64,000 bases of DNA, taken from positions 1-64,000 of the forward strand of contig NZ_JBDOQU010000008.1 in assembly GCF_039839375.1 (NCBI RefSeq). Direction: 5' to 3'. This DNA comes from JBDOQU01 sp039839375. Its GTDB lineage: Bacteria; Pseudomonadota; Alphaproteobacteria; DSM-16000; Inquilinaceae. The position numbers and the translations under genes are program-made. The notes below the pieces were generated by a model. The model was not told the DNA's origin. It saw only the letters and a list, made by a program, of their open reading frames with translations, and ran no database searches. The stretch's first letter is position 1. Each line of letters starts with the position of its first letter. This document shows, one piece after another, positions 48,458-59,368 of this stretch.

Positions 48458-49891
48458 TTATGTCGGTTCAAACAGGTACGGCGTCGCGCCGCGGAGGGAT
48501 TCGTCGACGGTGAGGCGGTGGTGGACCGGGGGGAAGGCGCGCTGGGTGCAGTCCAGCCTTTCGCAGAGCCGGCAATGCAGGCCGATCGGCACGGCGATGC
48601 CGTCATTGGCGACATCCACCCCGTCCGCGTAGACGAGTTGGGCGGCATAGGCGATCTCACAGCCCAGCGCGATCGCGTAGGTCTGGCCGGGCATGCGGAA
48701 GCCGGTGCCGGTCTTGGTCACCGTGCGGGCGATGGAGAAATAGCGGCTGCCGTCCGGCATCTCCGATACCTGTGAGAGGATGCGGCCCGGCGCGCGGAAG
48801 GCGTCATGGACGTTCCAGCGCGGGCACGCGCCGCCGAAGCGGGCGAAATGCAGCTTGTTGGCGGAAAAGCGCTTGGAGATGTTGCCCGCCTTGTCGACCC
48901 GGATCAGGAAGAAGGGCACGCCCTTCGCGCCCGGCCGCTGGAGCGTCGTCAGCCGGTGGCACACCTGTTCGAACGAGCTTTCGAACCGGCGGGAGAGTAT
49001 GTCGATATCGTAGCGGACCGCCGTCGCCGCGCGGTAGAAGCGGTCATAGGGCATCAGCACCGCGCCGGCCAGGTAGTGGGCGAAGGCGATGCGACCGACG
49101 CGAGCTGCCTCCTCACCGGAAAAACGGGCCTCTGCCACCGTCCGGTCCAGGAGGTCGCGATATCGGATGAGGGCGATCTGCGCAGCGAGCTGGAAATTAC
49201 GGCTGGGCGCCGACAGCATCTCCGACAGCAGCACGCGCCGGCCGTGCCGGTCGTAGCGCCGTTGGGTCGGTCCCATCACCTCCACCGGCATGATTTTGAC
49301 CCGGATCGTCAGTTCGCGATCGAGATAGTCGGCCAGGCCGCGGTCGAGCGCGCCCAGCTCCAGCCCGCCGGTAGCCCACACTTCCTCCGCCGCCGCCTCC
49401 AGCGCGGGAAAGCTGTTCGCCTGGGCGTGGAAATAGTCGCGGATCTCATCCAGCGCGGCGCCGGGCGCGCCGGTCGGCGGCGCGAGTTCGGCCCCCGGCC
49501 CCTGCTCCGCCAGAAGACGGCGATCCTCGCTGAGCGCGCGATAGGCCTGGTAGAGCGTCAGGACCGCCTGGGCCGCGCCGGGCTGGCCGGCCGCCAGCTC
49601 CGCCAGGTCCGGCCGCTTCACGTCCGCGCCTTCGAAGAGGGGATCGCCGAACACCTCCTGAAGGCCGCTGGCGAGGCGGGCGGCATCATCCTCCGCGAAG
49701 CTGGCGAGGTCGATATCGAAGGTCTGGCCGATGCGCAGCAGCAGGTCGACGGTCACCGCGCGCTGGTTGTTCTCAATCAGGTTGAGATAGCTGGGGGAGA
49801 TGCCGAGGCGTTCGGCAAGCTGCGCCTGGGTCAGTTCACGGTCCCGCCGCAGGCGGCGGACCTTGTGGCCGAGCATCGCCTTCTTCGCCAT
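48458..49891 (-). CDS. ScfR/RamB-like short-chain acyl-responsive regulator (XRE + ImmA/IrrE-type)
   Basis: A 477-residue regulator. The N-terminal Cro/CI helix-turn-helix (about residues 8-62, RRLRRDRELTQAQLAERLGI and SPSYLNLIENNQRAVTVDLL) is followed by an IrrE-like domain with RIAFAHYLAGAVLMPYDRFY and a C-terminal cysteine segment CRLCERLDCTQRAFPP. This architecture matches RamB, PrpC-type and ScfR regulators of glyoxylate and propionate metabolism that sense acyl-CoA. ATG 49891 starts MAKKAMLGHKVRRLRR, with AGGTG just upstream. It is divergent from isocitrate lyase, and shared ACATTACAA motifs lie in the gap. Confidence 0.92.
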   Translation of the reverse strand: MAKKAMLGHKVRRLRRDRELTQAQLAERLGISPSYLNLIENNQRAVTVDLLLRIGQTFDIDLASFAEDDAARLASGLQEVFGDPLFEGADVKRPDLAELAAGQPGAAQAVLTLYQAYRALSEDRRLLAEQGPGAELAPPTGAPGAALDEIRDYFHAQANSFPALEAAAEEVWATGGLELGALDRGLADYLDRELTIRVKIMPVEVMGPTQRRYDRHGRRVLLSEMLSAPSRNFQLAAQIALIRYRDLLDRTVAEARFSGEEAARVGRIAFAHYLAGAVLMPYDRFYRAATAVRYDIDILSRRFESSFEQVCHRLTTLQRPGAKGVPFFLIRVDKAGNISKRFSANKLHFARFGGACPRWNVHDAFRAPGRILSQVSEMPDGSRYFSIARTVTKTGTGFRMPGQTYAIALGCEIAYAAQLVYADGVDVANDGIAVPIGLHCRLCERLDCTQRAFPPVHHRLTVDESLRGATPYLFEPT

Positions 49892-49903
49892 CACCTCACC
49901 TGC

Positions 49904-50036
49904 TTTACAAACATTACAAAAACGACTCACTACGCACACCTGGTTTACAGAATGACTAATTTACCGTCGATAATCTATTGATACAAGCAACTCTATTGCC
50001 CATCCTCTCATTTATGCGGCATCGCAACATTACAAG
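49904..50036. promoter_or_regulatory. Candidate operator sites shared by the ScfR-like regulator and aceA
   Basis: ACATTACAA occurs at 49911-49919 and 50027-50035, and related TTTACA at 49904-49909 and again at 49943-49948. One copy lies just before each divergent gene. Repeated A/T-rich sites in this gap are in keeping with RamB-type autoregulation plus control of isocitrate lyase. Binding is inferred. Confidence 0.5.
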
Positions 50037-50058
50037 ATACGTTTAGAGAGGAAAGTTC

Positions 50059-51348
<1,290 letters not shown>

Positions 51349-51383
51349 TCCCCCGCGAAGTCCCTCAGAAGGAGATTCAGGCC

Positions 51384-51578
51384 ATGACCACCAAATTCTG
51401 GATCGTCGGCGGCGAGTACCACGACACCAGCTTCAGCGAGATCGTCACCGGCACCCAATGCCTGGACGGCCCCTTCCCGACCTATGAGACGGCGCTGTCG
51501 CAATGGCGGCGGATGGCCGGGGAGACGCGGTCCAACGCCTGCGCCCGCTATACGATCGCGCAGGAAACCACCCGGTAG
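51384..51578 (+). CDS. DUF4170 domain-containing protein
   Basis: A 64-residue protein matching the small DUF4170 family: it begins MTTKFWIVGGEYHDTSFSEI and holds a segment ETALSQWRRMAGETRSNACA. Function unknown. ATG 51384 follows AAGGAGA, and a strong terminator lies 46 bases downstream. It is 35 bases after aceA and probably shares its transcript. Confidence 0.88.
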   Translation: MTTKFWIVGGEYHDTSFSEIVTGTQCLDGPFPTYETALSQWRRMAGETRSNACARYTIAQETTR

Positions 51579-51623
51579 ATCTTTCCACGCGCGCGCTACC
51601 TCCCGGAGGGAGCGGACTGCGAA

Positions 51624-51656
51624 CGCCGCCGGCCGAAGGGTCGGCGGCGCTTTTTT
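51624..51656 (+). terminator. Intrinsic terminator after aceA-DUF4170
   Basis: An 11-bp GC-rich stem (CGCCGCCGGCC with its near complement, one wobble) closes on a GAAG tetraloop and is followed by TTTTTT. The clearest rho-independent terminator in the window. Confidence 0.9.
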
Positions 51657-51734
51657 GCGCCTTGACGCTGTTCGGCGCGCGGCGCGTCTCGTAGCATTCG
51701 GACGGACATTCCCATTGACCGAAGGCCGCCCCGA

Positions 51735-52190
51735 ATGACCACCATCCGAACCGTCGCGCCGACGCCCGAACATCGCGAAGCCTGGGACGGGCTCTATGCC
51801 GGCTATGCCGCCTTCTATGAGGTCGAGCAGACGGAGGAGATGCGCGACCGGGTGTGGTCGTGGCTGAGCGATCCCGACCATGAGGTGGAGGCGCTGGTCG
51901 CGCTGGACGAGTCGGGGAAGGTCATCGGCCTTGCCCATTACCGGCCCTTCGCCCGGCCTCTGGCGGCGGCCACCGGCGGCTTCCTGGACGATCTGTTCGT
52001 CGATCCCGACGCCAGGGGATCGGGCGCGGCCCAGGCGCTGATCGACGGGGTGGCCGAGGCCGGCCGCCGACGCGGCTGGTCGGTGATCCGCTGGATTACC
52101 GCCGACGACAATTACCGCGCGCGATCGGCCTATGACCGGGTGGCGACCCGGACGGGCTGGGTGACCTACGACCTGACGCTGGCGTCATGA
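51735..52190 (+). CDS. GNAT family N-acetyltransferase
   Basis: A 151-residue acetyltransferase. The fold is shown by an N-terminal helix pair (EHREAWDGLYAGYAAFYEVE), strands with GLAHYRPFARPLAAATGGFL-type sequence, and the acetyl-CoA site LDDLFVDPDARGSGAAQALI (Q/R-x-x-G-x-G/A type). C-terminal DNYRARSAYDRVATRTGWVT is typical. The substrate is unknown. Its stop overlaps the next gene's ATG (ATGA). Confidence 0.92.
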   Translation: MTTIRTVAPTPEHREAWDGLYAGYAAFYEVEQTEEMRDRVWSWLSDPDHEVEALVALDESGKVIGLAHYRPFARPLAAATGGFLDDLFVDPDARGSGAAQALIDGVAEAGRRRGWSVIRWITADDNYRARSAYDRVATRTGWVTYDLTLAS

Positions 52191-53008
52191 CCGCCCCCGA
52201 CACGCTGGCCGGACGCGCCGTGGGTGTCCTGGCGGAGCCCGACCCGATGGGCAAGGTGCGGCTGACGCGCGACGCCATCGACGCCTGGACCAACGGCGAC
52301 CTTGCAGGAGTCGGCCGCGCCGACCCGCCCGATCGGCCCGGACGCCCGCCCCGGCCCGAACTGCTGCGGCCGGCGGAGATGCCGAGGCGGCGGAAGGCCG
52401 GCAGCCTGGCCGGGCGGATCGCGCTGTTGCACGCGCTGGCCCATATCGAGCTGAACGCGATCGATCTTTCCTGGGACGTGATCGCCCGGTTCTCCGCCCC
52501 CGAACGCGCCGGGACGCCGCTGCCGGAGGCGTTCTTCACCGACTGGCTGAAGGTGGCGTCGGAGGAGGCCAAGCATTTCGCCATGCTGTCGGAGCGGTTG
52601 GTAGCCCTCGGCGCCGCCTATGGCGACCTGCCCGCCCATGACGGGCTGTGGCAATGCTCCACCGACACCGCCCACGACCTGGCGGCCCGGCTGGCGGTTG
52701 TGCCGATGGTTCTGGAGGCGCGGGGGCTGGACGTGACCCCGGCGATGATCGAAAGCCTGACCAAGGCCGGCGATCCGGAATCGGCCGCCGCGCTTCAGAC
52801 CATCCATGACGATGAGATCGGCCATGTCGCCATCGGCAAGAACTGGTTCGAGCATGTCTGCGTCCAGCGCGGCGACGAGCCGATCCCGACATGGCAGGGA
52901 CTGGTCAAGACCTACTTCCGGGGCGAGTTGAAGCGGCCATTCAACCGCCTGTCGCGGGACAAGGCCGGCTTCCATTCCGCTTTCTACGAACCGATCGCGG
53001 TGGGATAG
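52187..53008 (+). CDS. DUF455 ferritin-like domain protein
   Basis: A 273-residue protein of the DUF455 family, which has a ferritin-like four-helix core. Metal-ligand candidates are in LLHALAHIELNAIDLSWDVI, KVASEEAKHFAMLSERLVAL, APMVLEARGLD-type VVPMVLEARGLDVTPAMIES and IHDDEIGHVAIGKNWFEHVC, giving Glu/His pairs at family positions. The likely role is a di-metal oxidase or hydroxylase; the substrate is unknown. It is coupled to the GNAT gene by a 4-base overlap, so the two may act in one pathway. Confidence 0.9.
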   Translation: MTAPDTLAGRAVGVLAEPDPMGKVRLTRDAIDAWTNGDLAGVGRADPPDRPGRPPRPELLRPAEMPRRRKAGSLAGRIALLHALAHIELNAIDLSWDVIARFSAPERAGTPLPEAFFTDWLKVASEEAKHFAMLSERLVALGAAYGDLPAHDGLWQCSTDTAHDLAARLAVVPMVLEARGLDVTPAMIESLTKAGDPESAAALQTIHDDEIGHVAIGKNWFEHVCVQRGDEPIPTWQGLVKTYFRGELKRPFNRLSRDKAGFHSAFYEPIAVG

Positions 53009-53093
53009 CGCGAGGAATAGCGGCAGGGGTTGTGAAATGGCCGGCGGGGCACGATCCTAAGCGCGGACAATTTGAGAGAACCGGTTCCACCAG

Positions 53094-55379
<2,286 letters not shown>

Positions 55380-55391
55380 ATCACCCGCATA

Positions 55392-56249
55392 TCAAAGCGT
55401 GGGCAGGGTTCTGCGGATGTGATCCGCGAACGCGGCGATCGCGGGGGATTGCTCCGCCTCCGCAAAAGCCAGCCTTACGCCCAGCCGCGGCAAGGGCGGA
55501 AGCGGGTCGCCCAGGATATGGAGGTCGGGTGGAACCGGCTTCCGGGTCATGACGCTGATCGCCAGGCCGGACCGGGTCACCGCGATCAGCCCGGCGATGC
55601 TGTTGCTTGCATAGGATATGTCGTAGCGCAGTCCGGCGCGGGCCAGAGCGTCGCAGGCAGCCCGATGGTCGACGGCGTTCGACGCCGAAAGCGCCAGCCG
55701 CACGCTGTCGCCGAACTCATGGAGTTCCAGTGTGGGCTTGCTTCCCACCCAGACCAGCGGCTCCGTCCTTATGATGTCGTCCGTTCCCTGAGGGTTCGGC
55801 ACGGAAACCATCGCCAGATCGATCTGACGCGAATGCAGGAGAACGCGCAGTTCAACCGTCGGCGCCGACACGACCTTGATCTCGATATCGGGATGCCGCG
55901 CCCCGAAACTTTCCAGAAGAGCGGGAAAGAACGCGGCGAGATAATCCTCCGGACTGCCGAAGACGATGGACCCGCGCACGCGATCGCCGGAAAACGCCTC
56001 TAGCGCCTCATCATGCATCTTCAGGATACGTTCCGCATAAGCCAGGAAGCGCTCGCCGGCTCTCGTCAGGCGAACGCCGCTGCCGCTTCGATGCAGAAGC
56101 GCCTGGCCGAGAATCTCTTCCAGCCGTTGCATCTGCATCGTGACCGCCGATTGGGTGCGTCCGATCTGCAGAGCGGTGGCGCTCAGCGATCCCGAACGCG
56201 CGGCCCGCACGAAGGTCAGCAGAAGACGGGAATCCAAAGGGGCCTGCAT
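55392..56249 (-). CDS. dgdR: LysR family regulator, DgdR-like
   Basis: A 285-residue LysR regulator with N-terminal helix-turn-helix LLTFVRAARSGSLSATALQI and GRTQSAVTMQMQRLEEILGQ and an effector domain (about residues 88-280). It is divergent from dgdA, 95 bases away. In Burkholderia cepacia DgdR is the LysR-type repressor of dgdA in this same arrangement, so the name follows context rather than detailed residue comparison. Two operator-like repeats lie in the gap, one across its own start codon, consistent with autoregulation. Confidence 0.8.
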   Translation of the reverse strand: MQAPLDSRLLLTFVRAARSGSLSATALQIGRTQSAVTMQMQRLEEILGQALLHRSGSGVRLTRAGERFLAYAERILKMHDEALEAFSGDRVRGSIVFGSPEDYLAAFFPALLESFGARHPDIEIKVVSAPTVELRVLLHSRQIDLAMVSVPNPQGTDDIIRTEPLVWVGSKPTLELHEFGDSVRLALSASNAVDHRAACDALARAGLRYDISYASNSIAGLIAVTRSGLAISVMTRKPVPPDLHILGDPLPPLPRLGVRLAFAEAEQSPAIAAFADHIRRTLPTL

Positions 56250-56297
56250 ATCAACTCCATTGATAGCGCGCCCGCATTATTATCAATTTTATTGCCA
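56249..56297. promoter_or_regulatory. Two operator-like repeats between dgdR and dgdA
   Basis: TATCAA-N5-TTGATA at 56249-56265 is a perfect 17-base inverted repeat touching the dgdR start codon. TATCAA-N5-TTGCCA at 56281-56297 is a second, half-conserved copy 32 bases away, about three helical turns. Paired sites on one DNA face are typical of LysR tetramers (recognition plus activation site). Confidence 0.65.
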
Positions 56298-56344
56298 TTG
56301 GTCAGGGAGTTTAGTGTTTGTCCAGGCCTTGATCGGAGCTTGTC

Positions 56345-57691
56345 ATGTCAAAGAACCTGGATCGTGAATTCTGGAATTCGGCGGAGAAGCATCTGGTGCG
56401 CTATGGCGGGGCTTTCGATCCCGCCATCATTGAGCGCGCCGAGGGGTCGTTCGTCTACGACGCCGACGACAACCCGATCCTGGATTTCACGTCGGGGCAG
56501 ATGAGTGCCTTGCTGGGGCATTCGCACCCAAGGATCGTTTCGACAGTTCAACGTCAGGTCGGAGCGGTCGCCCATTTGTTCAGCGGGATGCTGTCGCGCC
56601 CCGTGGTCGATCTGGCGGCGCGGCTGGCCGAACTGGCGCCGGGCCTCGACAAGGTTCTGCTGCTGTCGACAGGCGCGGAATCGAACGAGGCCGCCATCCG
56701 GATGGCCAAGCTGGTCACCGGCAAGCATGAAATCGTCGCCTTCTCCAAGAGCTGGCACGGCATGACCGGGGCCGCGGCCTCCGCCACCTACAGCGCCGGG
56801 CGCAAGGGGTACGGGCCAGCGATGCCCGGCTCGATCACGATCCCCGCGCCCAATGCCTATCGCCCGCGTTTCAGGAACGATGACGGATCGCTCGACTGGC
56901 GCACGGAGCTTGACGATTCGTTCGCTCTTGTCGACGCGCAGTCGACCGGAAGCCTGGCTGCGTTCATCGCCGAACCGATCCTTTCGAGTGGCGGCATGCT
57001 GGACCTGCCCCCCGGCTATCTCGCGGCGTTGAAGCAGAAGTGCCGCGAACGGGACATGCTACTTATCTTCGACGAGGCGCAGACCGGCATCGGACGCACC
57101 GGGCGGATGTTCGCCTTCGAAAGGGATGGCGTGACCCCGGACATCCTCACCCTGTCAAAGACCATCGGCGCCGGCCTTCCTCTTTCGGCCATGCTGACGA
57201 CGCCGGAGATCGAACAGGCGGCGCATGAGCGCGGGTTCCTCTTTTACACCACCCATGTCTCCGATCCCCTGCCGGCGGCGGTGGGCCTGACCGTGCTGGA
57301 CGTGGTGCGGGACGAACGGCTGATCGAGCGCGCCCGACGTCTGGGCGAAACATTGTTCGCGGGATTGTCGGACCTGAAGCAGCGCTTCGAATGCGTCGGC
57401 GACGTGCGCGGCCGTGGCCTTTTCCTCGGGCTGGAGATCGTCAGGGACAAGGCCGACAAGGAACCTGCCCCGGAACTCGGCGCCCGCATCGCGAGGGAAG
57501 CCTTCCGGCGGGGACTGAACATGAACATCGTCAAGCTTCCCGGCATGGGCGGCGTGTTTCGTATCGCCCCGCCGCTGACGATTTCCGAAGACGAGATCGA
57601 GCTTGGCCTGCGCATCCTGTCCGACGCCATCGGATGCGAGACATCCCCGACCACGATCGCCGTCGGGGCCGGGGCGTCACTGGCTATTTGA
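56345..57691 (+). CDS. dgdA: 2,2-dialkylglycine decarboxylase
   Basis: A 448-residue PLP enzyme of the class III aminotransferase fold that decarboxylates 2,2-dialkylglycines such as 2-aminoisobutyrate and transaminates the result to pyruvate, giving a ketone, CO2 and alanine. The PLP lysine is Lys272 in LTLSKTIGAGLPLSA and Gln52 lies in DFTSGQMSALLGH, both matching the numbering of the Burkholderia enzyme. RPRFRND, LLLSTGAESNEAAIRMAKLV and LFYTTHVSDPLPAAVGL are also near identical. ATG 56345 starts the conserved N-terminus. It is divergent from dgdR. Confidence 0.94.
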   Translation: MSKNLDREFWNSAEKHLVRYGGAFDPAIIERAEGSFVYDADDNPILDFTSGQMSALLGHSHPRIVSTVQRQVGAVAHLFSGMLSRPVVDLAARLAELAPGLDKVLLLSTGAESNEAAIRMAKLVTGKHEIVAFSKSWHGMTGAAASATYSAGRKGYGPAMPGSITIPAPNAYRPRFRNDDGSLDWRTELDDSFALVDAQSTGSLAAFIAEPILSSGGMLDLPPGYLAALKQKCRERDMLLIFDEAQTGIGRTGRMFAFERDGVTPDILTLSKTIGAGLPLSAMLTTPEIEQAAHERGFLFYTTHVSDPLPAAVGLTVLDVVRDERLIERARRLGETLFAGLSDLKQRFECVGDVRGRGLFLGLEIVRDKADKEPAPELGARIAREAFRRGLNMNIVKLPGMGGVFRIAPPLTISEDEIELGLRILSDAIGCETSPTTIAVGAGASLAI

Positions 57692-57720
57692 CATCGGTCC
57701 CGACCAATCTACGCTTGGGT

Positions 57721-58101
57721 ATGACTGAAGAGCACTCGCCCAGCCATGTCGTCGCGACCTGTCACTGCGGCGGCGTGAAATTGTCGCTTGCGGCCCCGCC
57801 GACGGAAATAACCGAATGCAACTGCTCGCTTTGCCGGAGCTACGGCGTGCGGTGGGCCTACTACAACGCTGAAGATGTCGCATTTTCGCCGAATCCACCG
57901 TCGACCGACAGCTATGCCTGGAATGGCCGTCACGTCGATTTCCATCGCTGCCGCGATTGTGGATGCGTGACGCATTGGGTGCCCCGGGACGGGAAACGTG
58001 TCAGGCGCGGGATCAATGCCCGTCTTCTCCCGCCAGAGGTGCAGGCCGCAGCCAGAGTGCGGCATCGCGATGGGGCCGGCACGGGAGAATATCTGGACTG
58101 A
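57721..58101 (+). CDS. GFA family protein (zinc-binding, glutathione-dependent formaldehyde-activating type)
   Basis: A 126-residue protein with the GFA zinc-binding fold. Cysteines in ATCHCGGVKLSL, NCSLCRSYGVRWAYY and RCRDCGCVTHWVP match the family pattern. True Gfa speeds the reaction of formaldehyde with glutathione, but most relatives have unknown functions. ATG 57721 is 29 bases after dgdA, so they could share a transcript. No formaldehyde-oxidising gene is nearby. Confidence 0.9.
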   Translation: MTEEHSPSHVVATCHCGGVKLSLAAPPTEITECNCSLCRSYGVRWAYYNAEDVAFSPNPPSTDSYAWNGRHVDFHRCRDCGCVTHWVPRDGKRVRRGINARLLPPEVQAAARVRHRDGAGTGEYLD

Positions 58102-58164
58102 TGCATCCACATCGCTGCGGCCGATGAGGATGATCCAGGCGCCCATCTGCATCCAGGAGTGACG

Positions 58165-59290
58165 TCAGGCCGTCGCCTCCGCCTCCCCGGCGACCTTCAG
58201 TTTCGCGGCGAGCGAGGCTTCCAGATAATCGTCGATGTCGCCGTCCAGAACGCCCTGGGCGTTGCCCTTCTCCACCCCTGTCCGGAGGTCCTTGACCATC
58301 TGGTAGGGCTGGAGGACGTAGGACCGGATCTGGTGGCCCCAGCCGATGTCGGACTTCTGGTCCTCCAGCGCCTGGGCCTCGGCCTCACGGATCTTCAGCT
58401 CATGCTCGTAGAGCCGGGCGCGCAGCATCTCGAACGCGCGGGCGCGGTTCTTGTGCTGGGACCGTTCGTTCTGGCAGGCGACGACGATGCCGGTCGGCCC
58501 GTGGGTGATGCGGACCGCGCTGTCGGTCTTGTTGACGTGCTGGCCGCCGGCGCCGGACGAACGGTAGGTGTCGATCCGGAGGTCCTTGTCCTCGATCACG
58601 ACATCGATCGAATCGTCGACCACGGGCGACACCGAGACCGAGGCGAAGCTGGTGTGGCGGCGGGCCTGGCTGTCGAACGGGCTGATCCGGACCAGCCGGT
58701 GGACGCCCGATTCGGTCTTGAGCCAGCCATAGGCGTTCTGGCCCTTGACCATGACCGTCGTGGATTTGATGCCGGCTTCCTCGCCCGCGCTCTCCTCCAT
58801 CCATTCGACCTTGTAGCCGTGCTGTTCGGCCCACCGGACATACATGCGCAGCAGGATCTCCGCCCAATCCTGGGCCTCCGTCCCGCCGGCGCCGGCATTG
58901 ACCTCCAGATAGCAGTCGTTGCCGTCGGCTTCGCCGGACAGCAGGCTTTCGATCTGCTTCTTCCGGGCGCGCCCGGCAAGCTCGGCCAGGCCCTTCTCCG
59001 CCTCCTCCACGATGGAGGCGTCGCCTTCCTCCTCGCCCATGGCGATGAGTTCCAGCCCGTCATCCAGCTCCTGCGCGATCGCCTTGTATTCGCCGATCGC
59101 CTGGTCGAGATGGGTGCGTTCGCGCATCAGATTCTGCGCGCGTTCGGGATCGTCCCAGAGCGACGGATCCTCGGCGAGGCTGTTCAGCTCCGCCAGTCTC
59201 AGATTGGCCTGATCCCAGTCAAAGAGACCTCCTCAGCAGCGCCAACGACTGCCTTACGTCGTCGGCGACCGCTTGAATTTCGGCGCGCAT
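58165..59290 (-). CDS. prfB: Peptide chain release factor 2, made by programmed +1 frameshift
   Basis: Release factor 2 reads UGA and UAA. Translation from ATG 59290 gives 23 codons and then an in-frame UGA (59221-59219). Shifting +1 at CTT-TGA-C continues as DWDQANLRLAELNSLAEDPS and on to 58165, for about 374 residues in total. An AGGAGG Shine-Dalgarno-like element lies three bases before CTT, as in the E. coli prfB autoregulatory site. GGQ in SSGAGGQHVNKTDS and the SPF tripeptide in VRISPFDSQARRHT identify RF2. A separate in-frame ATG at 59127 would give a truncated product without the N-terminus. Confidence 0.95.
59218..59233 (-). other. prfB programmed +1 frameshift site
   Basis: On the minus strand it reads AGGAGG-TCT-CTT-TGA-C. 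The elements are an anti-Shine-Dalgarno partner, a slippery CTT codon and a weak UGA-C stop, the full set known to raise +1 shifting when RF2 is scarce. Confidence 0.95.
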
Positions 59291-59368
59291 GGCGGTTCCT
59301 CAAGATCGATGTGTCGGCGGTGGCCCTCGCGGGCGCCGGAGCCTCCGGACATAGGCTGTCGACGGCCG

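Noticed and set aside
58165..59127. prfB as a truncated or broken gene
   Set aside because: The upstream part with AGGAGG, CTT and TGA-C reconstructs full-length RF2, so this is programmed recoding and not a defect.
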